A stretch of 64,000 nucleotides of DNA from Gallibacter sp963558965 (GCA_963558965.1 CAUWIT010000010.1:1-64000), one strand, 5' to 3'; positions 33,686 to 44,474 are shown, counted from the stretch's first letter. The notes: generated by a model not told the origin, from the letters alone. Translations and numbers: made by a program.

Positions 33686-36600
33686 CTATCTAACTTTTAC
33701 ACCAACAACATTACTAAATGTTCCTTTTGCAGATTTTGAAATTGCACGTACTTTATAATAATATTTTGTGCCCTTCTTAGCTGATGTATTTGTCAAACTT
33801 GTTCCCTTTGCAGTATATAGTTTTTTAAATGTGCCTTTTTTATTTACAGTTGATCTATATACTTCATATTTTTCTGCACCAACAACTTTTGTCCATTTTA
33901 TTATAGGTTTACCATCTTTTGAACGTAAACTTATAGTTGCTTTTATTTCTGCTGGCTTAACAGAATTTTTAACTACATTACTGAAACTACCTTTAGCGCC
34001 TGTTGCAGAAACTCTTCTTACCTTATAGTAATAAGTTGTTCCTGGTTTAGCTGATGTATTTATCAATGAAGTTCCTTTTTTCGCAGTAAATAGTTTCTTA
34101 AATGTTCCTTTTTTATTTTCAGTAGATCTATATACTTCATATGCTTTAGTGTTAGGTACTTTATTCCACTTAATTACTGGTACACCGTCAACATCTCTGT
34201 TTATAGTTTTAATCTTAAGCGGCATATATCTAACCTTGTTTGATACAACCTTACTAAATTCGCCATATATTCCACTGTTAGAAACAACTCTTATTTTATA
34301 GTAATATGTAGTTCCTTCTTTTGCAGAAGTATCTTTGTACATTAATTTTGAACCACTATAAACCCTACTAAATGTACCTGCTTTATTAGCTTTAGATTTA
34401 TATAGCTCGTATCTAACATCGCCTTTAACTTTAGCCCATTCTAATGTTGGTGTTCCATTCTCTAAATTATCTGTTTTTAGAGAAAGGATAGTAGGTGAAC
34501 ACTTAATTTTTACTACATCTCCAAAAGCTCCTACCTTACCGTCTTTTGATACAGGTCTAACTTTATAATAATATGTTTCACCAGATTTTGCTGATGTATT
34601 TACAAAATGTGTTCCCTTAGTAGTAGACAATTTGTAGAAAGTTCCAACTTTGTTTTCAACTGATCTATATACCTGATAGCTATCAGCATTAGCAAGTTTG
34701 TTCCAATCTAACTGTGGTTTGCCATCTACTGGTCTGTTGCTAGCTTTCACAACTAAGTTTGCTCTTGAAAGTGTAGCTGTAGTTGAAGTTAAAGAATCAA
34801 ATGAAGCGATTTCGCCATTAGCCTTCTTACCTTCAGCTCTAGAGTAAACACGGAATCTATATGAATTCATATCATTTACATCTTGAACTTCAAATGATGT
34901 ATACTTTGTTGCACCGATTTCTTCCCATGCTTCTCCATTTATAGACTGGTAAACAACATATTCGTCTGCTGCCTTAGCTGCTTCCCAAGTAACATTGGCT
35001 GTTTTTCCATCCATTTTTACTACAGCATTTTTAGGAGCATCTGGGTGAATTGTGTAGTGAGCTTTTATGCTTCCTCTGCAATTACCTCTCCAATCGTTTA
35101 AGTCAACATATATTCCGTATTTTGCAGCAGTTAAAGTTACTGTAGCTTCACCTACATCTACATTGTTTTTATATGTAGAATAGTAATCTCTGCCTTCGCC
35201 CTTATTTGCAAGTTTTCTTCCATCTGGAGCGATAGCTGTTGTTGCAGGTGTTCTACCCTTACCTGTCCAAGTACACTTATCATAACTTAATGATACTTTT
35301 GTATCAGACATTTTTACACTAACTGTGCCACATTTTCTACATGTCCAAACTTCTCCATCTTTTTGATAGTCATGTCCACCTGCATCAATATAGTCAATCT
35401 GCTTAACTGCACCTGATTCAGATGTATACTTGATATAACCATCAACTAGACAAGTTGATTTCTTTTCTTCAATTGTTAGCTTTTCTTTGATGCCATTTGC
35501 ACCGTAATAAGCTACATCTTTATCAACGATAACCCATTCTGACTTAACTGGTTTACCTGCACGTAGATAGTATTCATTACCATCTTTATCCTTAATTGCA
35601 CCGCTAAACTTGTCGTCAACCTTGTGACATACATCACATTTTACTTCATTAGTTTTTGGATCGTAAACATTTTTATGTCCATTTCTCTTACACTTAGACT
35701 CAAGAGTAAATGAATCAAGCAATGCACCATTTGTTACATCTCTAACATCTATGTTAATTTCTTCGTCTGCAACTGTTGCTGTTAAGTATGATGCACCATA
35801 ACTGTCTTCAACAAAATGGAAAATTGTTTTGTAATCAAACTTATCCTGAGTAGTCATAGGATAACGCTTGCTTCCTGCAGCTCCACATAAGTAGTAAACA
35901 ACACCATCTTTTTCATTAATCTTATCATCTTTAAGCATGTTTGTTCTACCTACACTGTGATCATGACCTGAGAATACGAGATCTATTCCTGCTTCTTCTA
36001 CAGCATCTGGGAACATATCATATATTAAGTCATTTCCACCTACTGAGTTTGTATAGTATGGTGGCTGATGTGAAGTTAGGATTTTCCACTTAGCATTAGA
36101 TTTTTTAGCATCTTCTTTTAGCCAATTAATTGCTTCCTGAATCTGGCTCTTTGTAGTTGCAAAGTTTATAGATGCTATGTAAACATCTCCGCGCTCAACA
36201 GAGAAGTATCCACCTTCTTTACTATTTGGATGATTGTACATTGCCGCTGCAATATCAGCATCTGCATCTCCGTAATATTCATGGTTACCCATTACACTTA
36301 GAACTTCTGTATCTCCAAGTTTATTAGCACCAACCAAATTACCAACTGATTTCCATTCATCATAGTTAGCAGCGTTATCTACAGCATCTCCAATCTGTAT
36401 ACCAAAGTCATATTTTGATCCTAGCTGATCAACTATTTTTTCAAGATTTGTAAGATTTTCTGGATCCTGAATATCACCAATTATAAAGAAGTTATTAGCA
36501 CTGCCATCTGTAGTAAATTTCTTTACTTCTGACATAGCATTTTCTGTACCCAGCTGATATTCATATGTAGTATTTGGAGTAAGTCCTTTTAGTTCAACTC

Positions 36601-39600
36601 CATTTACATTAGAAATCTTATTTCCACCTGTATTAAATAATTTTTTCTGTGTTTTTGCATCAACAGTTGTCCATTCATTTGAACCCTCAACTCTATAGTT
36701 AATTACCTGTTTGCTGTCTTTTAACGGACTGCTTAACCAAGTTATGCTCTTTTGTGTTGATGGGTCTTTTGTAATATTAAATCTTACTGCTGTTGCGCTA
36801 CCTGTATTTTCGCCCTGAGCATCATAAACTTCTAACTTATACTGGAATGACAATGCTCCTTTGTCATCCTTTGCATAAATCACATAAGTTCCAGCTGTTC
36901 CATTAAAGATGTTTGTAACTAATTCGCCTTTTTCATTTGTCTTACCTATAAGCGAATTATCTTCTTTATAGATACCAACCTCAGGAACTAATTTTCCATT
37001 TATGTCAGTGACTTTAATAACAGCATCTGATTCTCCTACTATAACAGGATCGACTGAAATGTTGTATGGAGCAACAATATTCATTGACTTTTCTGTAGTA
37101 GAGAATGTGTCATAATACTTTGATAATGTTAAGAAATTACCATTTTTTACTGTGTAAGTAAATTTATCTTCTGGTTTTAAGTTACTTGGAACTTTAACAC
37201 TAAGTGTTGCAATAACATTATCCTCGTTTGAAATTGATACTGTGCCATTCTCATCAGTTTTTCTGTTTGCCTTAATAGTTATAGTTTTGTTAAATTTACT
37301 GTAACTATCAGTTCCTTCAAAGTCTTTTGAATACTTAACTTCATATTCTTTAAACATATTTCCTAACTGAATTACAGTCTTACTTGTATCAACTGTATTA
37401 TCTGAAGCCTTGATTTGTAGATTAACAGTTTCTCCAAGCACTGCACTTTTTTCAGCAGGTACAACTTCTACTGTTGTTTTTTCATTTGTTTTACCATTGT
37501 CAACAATAAAATATCTAGTGTCTTTTGTCTCATTACCAAATTTATCTCTTACAGCAACAGCTATAGTATGTACACCATTGCTCAATTTTAGATTATTTAG
37601 CTGAGCTTTTATATCAGTTTTACCAAATTGGTATCTGTCATTGTCAACTACGTTTTCACCGTCGATATACATTCTTACAGTAGCTAAATCTATACCTGAA
37701 GTATACTTATTTTGTACGTCTTCGTAAATAGACTCTATAGTTACTGTATCTTCATTAATTGTAGCTCCTGACTCTAATTCTTTGCCATTTACTGTAATAG
37801 ATTTAATCTTTGGTTCGTCTACGTCATCCATATTTGTTCCGTATACAAACTGTAAATTATCAAAGTAGATTGAATCAGCAGTCTTAGTTCCCATCTTTGT
37901 ACCAGATACATACATCAAACGCAATGTCATATTAGGTTGGATTGTATATGGTGGCTGTACTTTAGTTAAATCAGCCTCTAAGTACTTCCATCCTTCCCAA
38001 TATATACCTGGCTGTGCTTTACCATTTACAACATCTTCGTTTTTAGGTTCTAATGTAAAGTTATACGGTATATTCGCTCCAGAGCCATCACCAACATAAC
38101 CTCTTAACCAGAAACCTGCCTGAGAACCTTCACCCTTATATTCTATGCCAACACCTTCTGGAGCATATACCCATACACCAATAGCTGTTGGAACACCAGG
38201 GATTTCCATTCCTTTTGAAGTACCGATACAAGCACCTTCTGTAACTGCTCCACATTCTCTAAAGTCGTAGTTTAATTTAAGTGATTTTGAACCAAATCTT
38301 ACAGGTTCATCAGATTGAATATCTGCAATCTCTACTGATTCTTTACCACCTCTACCATAGTTTTTAGTTGAAAGAATACCTGGAGTTTCTTCATTTCCGA
38401 TATAGTAATCAGAAGCAGAAGTCACTGATCCATCTTCATTTTTGACATCTTCAAAATCCCAAACAGTTACTGGCAGTTTACCAACAATAACTTTTATAGT
38501 ACCTTTTACATTTTTGTCATGTACAGATACTGCAGTAGCAGTACCAGTTAAACTTTCACCATCTGAAGATGTAAAAACATTACCCTTAAATGTTCCTAAT
38601 TTAGGTTCACTTAAATTCCAATCAAAGTCGCCATCTTTATAATTTACGTCTCTACCTTTACTTCTTACAATAAGACCTAAATCAGATGACTGTTCAAATC
38701 CAAGACTCACTTCTTCGCTTGCAAATGAAATTTGATCTGGAACTGCGATTTCTATTGTAGTTTCACCAACTACTTTATTATCTTTTAATAGATTTACAGT
38801 GACCTTACCTGTTTTATCATTTGATTTAAATACACCTGTTGATTCGTCTATAGTACCCAAATCTTTGCTGTTATCAGCTAGTTTGAATTTTACACCTCCT
38901 GGAAGGTCCATAGCAAAACCAGCTGTATCTACACCTTTTGCATCAAAATCAACTTTTGAATTAGGTGTATATACTTCATTGTTTGGGCTTAATTGTGCAT
39001 GACTGAAAACTCCTGTTTTCTCAGCCTTTGATACAATTAAAATAGATGAACTTACAGCTCTTTCGGCACCATCTGCAGGATTATTTCTTACTACAAGTTC
39101 TTTTGTACCTTCAGGTCTACCTGCATATGTAGATGATCCACCACCATCAAGTGCCAAAGCAATTTCACAACCTTCTGCTGCAAACATTTCTCCCATTTCT
39201 TTGTATGTTCTACCATTTGAAACAGGAGGCTGAAGGCCATGAGTTACAAATGTTACAATTGTTCCATCAGGTTTAATACCAATTGCAGTACGGCTGTATT
39301 TTATTTCACCATACGCATTACTCTCTTCAACTGGTTTTCCGTCTTTTACAAGAACCTGGTCTCCACCTACTGCCATATCTAAATCGCTTAGGTCTTCACT
39401 ATTTCTTATAACTGACTTACCATCTTTTGTAACACCGAAATACCATCTGCCACTAGCATCATTGTATTTCTTACCTTCAATTACTAGTGCACCCATAGGA
39501 GCACCATTAGCCATATTGAAAAAATCAGCATTTATTCCGGCAACAACAGTTTCGCCAGGATGATTTTTTTCATACGCAGCTGCCTGCTTAGTAGTTGGTG

Positions 39601-39904
39601 TCAATGACCAACTGTCAGCGTTATCTTTACCATAGCCAGCCTTTACTTTAAGCGTATCACTTGGCTTAATTTCGCACAAGAAATCAATTTTCTGATCTTG
39701 TCCTTGTGCATTTTGACTCACTACTTTATGTTCTGTAACGCCTTCAGAGATTTTTGTAATTGTATCTTTTACAATTGTTTCTCCCTTCGCAGCACCTTCC
39801 CAAGCATCTGTCGCAGCCATGCCTGTTGCTATAAATGTCGAAAATAGCATTGCAATAACTAAAGTAAATAGAGTTACTTTCTTGATTTTTACATGTTTAT
39901 GCAT
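33686..39904 (-). CDS. Giant secreted phosphodiester glycosidase plus metallophosphatase with FN3-like repeats
   Basis: A 2072-residue exoprotein. Signal peptide (1-30); NAGPA-type phosphodiester glycosidase domain (about 60-295; VVAGINADFFNM, SRTAIGIKPDGT, LALDGGGSSTY); Ig-like and carbohydrate-binding-like regions (295-690); Ig-like segments (700-1040); a purple-acid-phosphatase-style FN3 (1045-1140) and a calcineurin-type phosphatase (1141-1390; IGDIQDPE, IQIGDAVDN, MGNHEYYG, SGHDHSVG); a paired-cysteine region (about 1400-1555); then FN3-like repeats to the end (1620-2072; each with YEVYRSTENKKGTFKKL and YYYKVR). It may trim phosphodiester-linked surface glycans and then remove phosphate. 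There is no LPxTG motif, so attachment is by other means. Confidence 0.82.
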   Translation of the reverse strand: MHKHVKIKKVTLFTLVIAMLFSTFIATGMAATDAWEGAAKGETIVKDTITKISEGVTEHKVVSQNAQGQDQKIDFLCEIKPSDTLKVKAGYGKDNADSWSLTPTTKQAAAYEKNHPGETVVAGINADFFNMANGAPMGALVIEGKKYNDASGRWYFGVTKDGKSVIRNSEDLSDLDMAVGGDQVLVKDGKPVEESNAYGEIKYSRTAIGIKPDGTIVTFVTHGLQPPVSNGRTYKEMGEMFAAEGCEIALALDGGGSSTYAGRPEGTKELVVRNNPADGAERAVSSSILIVSKAEKTGVFSHAQLSPNNEVYTPNSKVDFDAKGVDTAGFAMDLPGGVKFKLADNSKDLGTIDESTGVFKSNDKTGKVTVNLLKDNKVVGETTIEIAVPDQISFASEEVSLGFEQSSDLGLIVRSKGRDVNYKDGDFDWNLSEPKLGTFKGNVFTSSDGESLTGTATAVSVHDKNVKGTIKVIVGKLPVTVWDFEDVKNEDGSVTSASDYYIGNEETPGILSTKNYGRGGKESVEIADIQSDEPVRFGSKSLKLNYDFRECGAVTEGACIGTSKGMEIPGVPTAIGVWVYAPEGVGIEYKGEGSQAGFWLRGYVGDGSGANIPYNFTLEPKNEDVVNGKAQPGIYWEGWKYLEADLTKVQPPYTIQPNMTLRLMYVSGTKMGTKTADSIYFDNLQFVYGTNMDDVDEPKIKSITVNGKELESGATINEDTVTIESIYEDVQNKYTSGIDLATVRMYIDGENVVDNDRYQFGKTDIKAQLNNLKLSNGVHTIAVAVRDKFGNETKDTRYFIVDNGKTNEKTTVEVVPAEKSAVLGETVNLQIKASDNTVDTSKTVIQLGNMFKEYEVKYSKDFEGTDSYSKFNKTITIKANRKTDENGTVSISNEDNVIATLSVKVPSNLKPEDKFTYTVKNGNFLTLSKYYDTFSTTEKSMNIVAPYNISVDPVIVGESDAVIKVTDINGKLVPEVGIYKEDNSLIGKTNEKGELVTNIFNGTAGTYVIYAKDDKGALSFQYKLEVYDAQGENTGSATAVRFNITKDPSTQKSITWLSSPLKDSKQVINYRVEGSNEWTTVDAKTQKKLFNTGGNKISNVNGVELKGLTPNTTYEYQLGTENAMSEVKKFTTDGSANNFFIIGDIQDPENLTNLEKIVDQLGSKYDFGIQIGDAVDNAANYDEWKSVGNLVGANKLGDTEVLSVMGNHEYYGDADADIAAAMYNHPNSKEGGYFSVERGDVYIASINFATTKSQIQEAINWLKEDAKKSNAKWKILTSHQPPYYTNSVGGNDLIYDMFPDAVEEAGIDLVFSGHDHSVGRTNMLKDDKINEKDGVVYYLCGAAGSKRYPMTTQDKFDYKTIFHFVEDSYGASYLTATVADEEINIDVRDVTNGALLDSFTLESKCKRNGHKNVYDPKTNEVKCDVCHKVDDKFSGAIKDKDGNEYYLRAGKPVKSEWVIVDKDVAYYGANGIKEKLTIEEKKSTCLVDGYIKYTSESGAVKQIDYIDAGGHDYQKDGEVWTCRKCGTVSVKMSDTKVSLSYDKCTWTGKGRTPATTAIAPDGRKLANKGEGRDYYSTYKNNVDVGEATVTLTAAKYGIYVDLNDWRGNCRGSIKAHYTIHPDAPKNAVVKMDGKTANVTWEAAKAADEYVVYQSINGEAWEEIGATKYTSFEVQDVNDMNSYRFRVYSRAEGKKANGEIASFDSLTSTTATLSRANLVVKASNRPVDGKPQLDWNKLANADSYQVYRSVENKVGTFYKLSTTKGTHFVNTSAKSGETYYYKVRPVSKDGKVGAFGDVVKIKCSPTILSLKTDNLENGTPTLEWAKVKGDVRYELYKSKANKAGTFSRVYSGSKLMYKDTSAKEGTTYYYKIRVVSNSGIYGEFSKVVSNKVRYMPLKIKTINRDVDGVPVIKWNKVPNTKAYEVYRSTENKKGTFKKLFTAKKGTSLINTSAKPGTTYYYKVRRVSATGAKGSFSNVVKNSVKPAEIKATISLRSKDGKPIIKWTKVVGAEKYEVYRSTVNKKGTFKKLYTAKGTSLTNTSAKKGTKYYYKVRAISKSAKGTFSNVVGVKVR

Positions 39905-39977
39905 TTCTCTCCCCCTCTCTATAACTCATAAATATAACTTATATTTATAAATATAATTGCTGCAAAATTATATTTAT

Positions 39978-42647
39978 TTACTTTATTTTGCCTGTTTTAA
40001 CTTTAGAATAGTTTGAATATACTTTTTTGCCATCAACTACTTTATATGCTCTTATCTTCCAATAATATGTTCTACCCTTTTTCAAATTAGAGTTTAATAG
40101 TGATCTTGATTTTGAGCTAGCTGTATAAACTAATTTATATGAGCTTGACTTATTTACTGTAGCTCTATAAATCTGGTAACCACTTGCACCTGATACACCA
40201 TTCCATCTAACTCTCATTTTGCTTGAGCTTACCTTTTCTATCTTAGTAATTTGTGGAGAAGATAATGTTGTCTTCTTGCTAATTACTTTTGAATATGGTG
40301 AATATATAGTTTTACTACCAACTTTTTTGTATGCTCTAACTTTCCAATAATAAGTTTTTCCTGTTAAAAGGCCTTTGCACTGTACAGATCTATATTTTGA
40401 GCTTACTGTACTTACACGTTTAAATGCACTTGACTTATTTGTTGTTGCTCTATAAATCTGATACCCACTTGCACCTGATACACTACTCCACTTAATTCTC
40501 ATACTTGTTGAACCCAAAACATCAGCACTTACACTTGTTGGAGCTTTAACAGTTTGAACTGAAGTTCCAGGTATTTTAACTGAAACAACTTTAGAGTATA
40601 AACCATAATTCTTTTTACCATTTGAATCAGTCTTAAACGCTACCATTTTGTAGTAATATGTTTTGCCTTTTTCAACTGAACTATTTTTTAAAGATATCCA
40701 GTTTGCAGGTGCATTTGAAATTTTAGTATATTTACCTGTTTGAGATGTTGCTCTATAAATTTCATATCCTGATGCACCGCTAATTTTATTCCAACTTAAA
40801 TTTACAACATTGCTAACTAATTTAGCTTTTAAATTTGGAGCAGCTAACTGTTTTGGTTCTTCAAACTTCAAAGTATAATCGTTTGCAGTTGTTGTATCTA
40901 ACTCAAACTCATAATATACTCCACCTTGTGCCGCATTTGTCTCAGTTGCTTTTATGCTAACTTTTTTGCCATTTTTATCATAGCATCCAAGGAAATCTAT
41001 GCCCTCTTTTGCATGTACTTTTAATGTTAGTTTTTCTTTTAATCCAGTAGCATCGTATACTAAACTAAAAGTACCACTATTTTTATCACTGCTCTTAATA
41101 GTTATAGCTTTTCCTTTAATTGTATTAAAAGCTGCTTTTTCTAATAAGTTGTTTTGTAGTTTAATCTGCTTTAATTTCTCTAATTTATCTGCGTTCAATG
41201 ATGTTATCTTGTTAAAATTAGCAGATATCTGCTCCAAGTTTACACAATCATTAAGATTATCCAATGAAGTAATACTATTACTGTGGATTAATAGATTCTT
41301 TAACTGTGATAATCCAGATAGATTTAAACTACCTACTAATCCTTTTTCCTGCCATGAAAGAAGTCTAACTTTACCAAATCCATTTGTTTCAATATTATTT
41401 GTTGAATCACTAGATTTGCTGTTATACCATGTGCTCATATCATTGGCATTAAACTTAGAGTTTACTTTTTTACCATTTTCATTGCTGTTTCTTGTTAAAA
41501 AGCTCTGCAAAGACTTATAGTCCGCAGTATTGCTACCTACAACTGCAAGTGAGCCATTCCTATACATCTTGTATCTATAAGCGTTTGAAAAGAACTCAAT
41601 GCTAGGATCAAAATATTGATATCTTGCAAGTCCTTTAGTAGTTGCTTCATCATTTGCTATAATCCATTTTCCACCTTCATATCTCTTATTAGTTGAACGT
41701 GTAGCATCGATTATAACCCATCTGCCATCTACATAAGCTTCAACCCAAGTATGGTTTACTTTTGTCCCTACATTTGCCCAACTTTGATTTGGTGTTGTAC
41801 GAACAGTACCCTGCGCTAATCTACAAGGAATTCCTTCACTTCTTGCCATAGCAACCATTAATGCAGAATATCCATCACAAACAGTCTTAACTTTTTGATT
41901 TGAGTTAAGTTTTGTAATAAGTACATATGGATTTATTTCTGATGTTAAATTTCCATTAAATGCATCAGTATCATAATACAAATTAGTTCCTAAATACTCA
42001 TACATTTTCTTCAATTTATCATAATTATTACTTGCTCCTTTTACAACTTTATCTGTAAAAGTACCTATTACATTGCACTGTTCAGTTGTTAGAGCTTTTC
42101 CATTAAGAACATAATCATGCTTAAGTGTTTTATCTTTGTAAATTTCAGGACTGTATGCTTCGCCTTCTTCAATTATATTTTTATTATTTTCAAGAATGTC
42201 TGTATATCTTAGCAAAGCTCCAGTTCCATTACCCTTTTTAAAAGTAACATCCCTGAAAAAGTAATCCCAGTTTTTATCAAAACGACACAAAACATAATAT
42301 TCCCCTGCAGAAATATCTTTTGTATTTGCCTTTATAGTAAATGATCCATTTTTAATTTCTGCTGATGTCTCAGCATATTTTTGATCATCTGTTGTATTTG
42401 CTTTTTTCAAAAAGAAATTTACCTTTTTTACATTAGAAAATAAAGTTTTTCCACTAATTGTAATGCTTTCACCATTTGATGAAGCTGTTACTGTTATATT
42501 ATCCTTTGTAAAAGTTTTTGAAGTACTATATGTTTGAACGGTATCTATTTTTTCCGCTGCTTTTACTTCATTACTAAATAATGGCACATTACTAAATAGC
42601 AATGATACTATCAATGCTATAGTCACCATCTTTTTTGCTTTTTTCAT
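39978..42647 (-). CDS. Secreted transglutaminase-like protein with LRR and FN3-like repeats
   Basis: An 889-residue exported protein. Signal peptide (1-31; MKKAKKMVTIALIVSLLFSN); a beta-rich domain (40-150); a transglutaminase-like cysteine protease core (about 200-330) with TVCDGYSALMVAMARSEGI (Cys), VNHTWVEAYV (His) and IIDATRS (Asp); a short leucine-rich stretch (about 430-510; LIHSNSITSL...NFNKITSL); and three FN3-like repeats (about 610-885) with SGASGYQIYRAT and KTYYWKVRAYK. The repeats resemble those of the neighbouring 2072-residue protein. The triad is intact, so protein cross-linking or peptide cleavage at the surface is likely. A good promoter lies upstream. Confidence 0.8.
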   Translation of the reverse strand: MKKAKKMVTIALIVSLLFSNVPLFSNEVKAAEKIDTVQTYSTSKTFTKDNITVTASSNGESITISGKTLFSNVKKVNFFLKKANTTDDQKYAETSAEIKNGSFTIKANTKDISAGEYYVLCRFDKNWDYFFRDVTFKKGNGTGALLRYTDILENNKNIIEEGEAYSPEIYKDKTLKHDYVLNGKALTTEQCNVIGTFTDKVVKGASNNYDKLKKMYEYLGTNLYYDTDAFNGNLTSEINPYVLITKLNSNQKVKTVCDGYSALMVAMARSEGIPCRLAQGTVRTTPNQSWANVGTKVNHTWVEAYVDGRWVIIDATRSTNKRYEGGKWIIANDEATTKGLARYQYFDPSIEFFSNAYRYKMYRNGSLAVVGSNTADYKSLQSFLTRNSNENGKKVNSKFNANDMSTWYNSKSSDSTNNIETNGFGKVRLLSWQEKGLVGSLNLSGLSQLKNLLIHSNSITSLDNLNDCVNLEQISANFNKITSLNADKLEKLKQIKLQNNLLEKAAFNTIKGKAITIKSSDKNSGTFSLVYDATGLKEKLTLKVHAKEGIDFLGCYDKNGKKVSIKATETNAAQGGVYYEFELDTTTANDYTLKFEEPKQLAAPNLKAKLVSNVVNLSWNKISGASGYEIYRATSQTGKYTKISNAPANWISLKNSSVEKGKTYYYKMVAFKTDSNGKKNYGLYSKVVSVKIPGTSVQTVKAPTSVSADVLGSTSMRIKWSSVSGASGYQIYRATTNKSSAFKRVSTVSSKYRSVQCKGLLTGKTYYWKVRAYKKVGSKTIYSPYSKVISKKTTLSSPQITKIEKVSSSKMRVRWNGVSGASGYQIYRATVNKSSSYKLVYTASSKSRSLLNSNLKKGRTYYWKIRAYKVVDGKKVYSNYSKVKTGKIK

Positions 42648-42724
42648 AAATTTTTACCTCGCTAATTCATACACTTAATTAAATTATCACTTTCCATATA
42701 ATTTATATAATACCATCAGTCAGT

Positions 42725-42754
42725 ATTGTATCATTTATACTTATCTTTCGTCAA
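42725..42754 (-). promoter_or_regulatory. Promoter of transglutaminase-like gene
   Basis: On the minus strand, TTGACG (42749-42754), 18 bases and TACAAT (42725-42730), with TG at the extended -10 position. It lies in the 160-base gap after tagD and separates the secreted-protein genes from the upstream ATP-grasp/tag operon. Confidence 0.65.
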
Positions 42755-42807
42755 TATATTACATGATTTAATGCAGTTTATCTAATATATAAATTGATTT
42801 TCAGAAG

Positions 42808-43203
42808 TTATATATCCTTTATATCCTTTTTTATTGATGTTGTTGAAATATCTGGTGTTCTTTCTAGGTATACTACTTCAACACCTTCATCTTTCAAAAA
42901 ATCAAACTTACCAGCCCAATCATTGCCTATAACAAAAGTATCAATATGATATTCTTTAATATCTGTCTTCTTTTGTTCCCAAGATTCTTCTGGAATAACT
43001 AAATCCACATATCTAATTGCCTCAAGCAATTGTTTTCTTTGTTCGTAGCTAAAATAACATTTTTTATTTTTTTCCACTAAATTGAACTCATCTGTTGATA
43101 AACCTACAATAAGATAGTCACCTAGTTCCTTTGCTCTTCTTAATAAGTTAATATGTCCATAGTGCAGCAAATCAAATGTACCATATGTAATAATTCTTTT
43201 CAT
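42808..43203 (-). CDS. tagD: Glycerol-3-phosphate cytidylyltransferase
   Basis: A 131-residue cytidylyltransferase that makes CDP-glycerol from CTP and glycerol-3-phosphate, the donor for glycerol teichoic acid synthesis. RIITYGTFDLLHYGHINLLRRAK holds the HxGH motif, then YFSYEQRKQLLEAIRYVD, VIGNDWAGKFD and ERTPDISTTSIK, the RTxGISTT-like signature. The frame continues upstream to a GTG at 43215, but ATG at 43203 follows GTGAGGAA and gives the usual N terminus. It is nine bases after a transferase gene, supporting a shared transcript. Confidence 0.94.
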   Translation of the reverse strand: MKRIITYGTFDLLHYGHINLLRRAKELGDYLIVGLSTDEFNLVEKNKKCYFSYEQRKQLLEAIRYVDLVIPEESWEQKKTDIKEYHIDTFVIGNDWAGKFDFLKDEGVEVVYLERTPDISTTSIKKDIKDI

Positions 43204-43211
43204 AATATTCC

Positions 43212-44465
43212 TCACTTACTATTTCCAATAATAATATTCGCCAAACGTTCGGAAGCCCTACCGTCATTCATATTATTATATTTTTTATTAAATGCTTCTA
43301 TTTCATACAAGTTAAATTCGTCAAGTTTTATAGAATTCAAATTATCTACTAATTCTTTTTCTGATTTTACTACTGGACCTGGCAATTCATCTATATCGAT
43401 ATAAAAACCTCGCAGTTCATCCCTATACTCTTCCATATCATACATATAAAATAGTATTGGTCTTTTTAACAATCCATAGTCAAAAAATACACTGGAGTAA
43501 TCAGTTATTAGCAAATCAGAAATAATATATAAATCATTTATTTCATCATAATTAGAAACATCATACATAAATCCACTATATTTTTCAAAATTGAAATTAT
43601 CAGCAACTAAATAATGAGCTCTAAACAAAATTATGTAATCTTCTTTTAAGTTGTCCATCAAATAGTCAAAGTCAACTTGGCTTTTATATACATATCCGTT
43701 TTTAAAATCATGTTGGTTATCTCTCCATGTAGGTGCATATAAAATTATTTTTTTGTCTATATTATTAAGACCCAATTTTTCTTTTATATGGTATACATCT
43801 TTTTTATCATAATAATTCAAAAAATCGTTTCGAGGATAACCTATTTCTAAAACTGCATCTTTTTTACCAAATTTCTCTAATTGCCATGCGGATGTAAACT
43901 TTTCACTTACAAATTTGCAGCAAGACAATATATATTTAAATCTAGCAGTATCAGTTTTATATTTCGATTGGATTTCACTAATTGAATTCATAACATTATT
44001 TGATTTTGTAATATCATATCCAAGTCTCTTTAGAGGTGTTCCATGCCAACATTGTATATAGATTTGTTTTTTATTTGGAATCCATTGATCTACTGCTCTA
44101 AAATTAAAAATCCAATACTTAGCTTTATGCAAATACTGTTCGCACTCTTTACTTCCATGCATAACAATTTTAGTATTTCTATTTTTCTCTAAAGTTTTAT
44201 ACTCATCTGGGTTTTTAAAAATCCAAATAAACTGATAGTCTAAAAATCTATCATCTTTTAACATATACTCATAAACTGCTTTTGGGCTACAAGCATATTT
44301 TTTTCCGTCGTATGCGCAAAATGCTATTACATTGTCTTCTGTACTTATTGAAATACCTCTAATCTTATATCTCAATTTAAGTATTCCATAAACTGATTTT
44401 CTAGCACATACTCTTAGTATCTTAATTCTTTTTACAGTATCCATCAATGCAGATATAATTTTCAA
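43212..44465 (-). CDS. CDP-glycerol glycerophosphotransferase (TagF-like)
   Basis: A 417-residue polymerase-type glycerophosphotransferase. YIQCWHGTPLKRLGYDI (catalytic histidine), ILYAPTWRDNQ, ILFRAHYLV and LLITDYSSVFFDYGLLKRP are the landmarks and resemble the TagF catalytic half more than the two TagB-like paralogues nearby. The N-terminal part (about 1-80) is amphipathic and basic, consistent with membrane association. It lies directly before tagD, whose product provides its donor. It probably polymerises glycerol-phosphate, though chain length and acceptor are unknown. Confidence 0.87.
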   Translation of the reverse strand: MKIISALMDTVKRIKILRVCARKSVYGILKLRYKIRGISISTEDNVIAFCAYDGKKYACSPKAVYEYMLKDDRFLDYQFIWIFKNPDEYKTLEKNRNTKIVMHGSKECEQYLHKAKYWIFNFRAVDQWIPNKKQIYIQCWHGTPLKRLGYDITKSNNVMNSISEIQSKYKTDTARFKYILSCCKFVSEKFTSAWQLEKFGKKDAVLEIGYPRNDFLNYYDKKDVYHIKEKLGLNNIDKKIILYAPTWRDNQHDFKNGYVYKSQVDFDYLMDNLKEDYIILFRAHYLVADNFNFEKYSGFMYDVSNYDEINDLYIISDLLITDYSSVFFDYGLLKRPILFYMYDMEEYRDELRGFYIDIDELPGPVVKSEKELVDNLNSIKLDEFNLYEIEAFNKKYNNMNDGRASERLANIIIGNSK

Positions 44466-44474
44466 AACATACTC

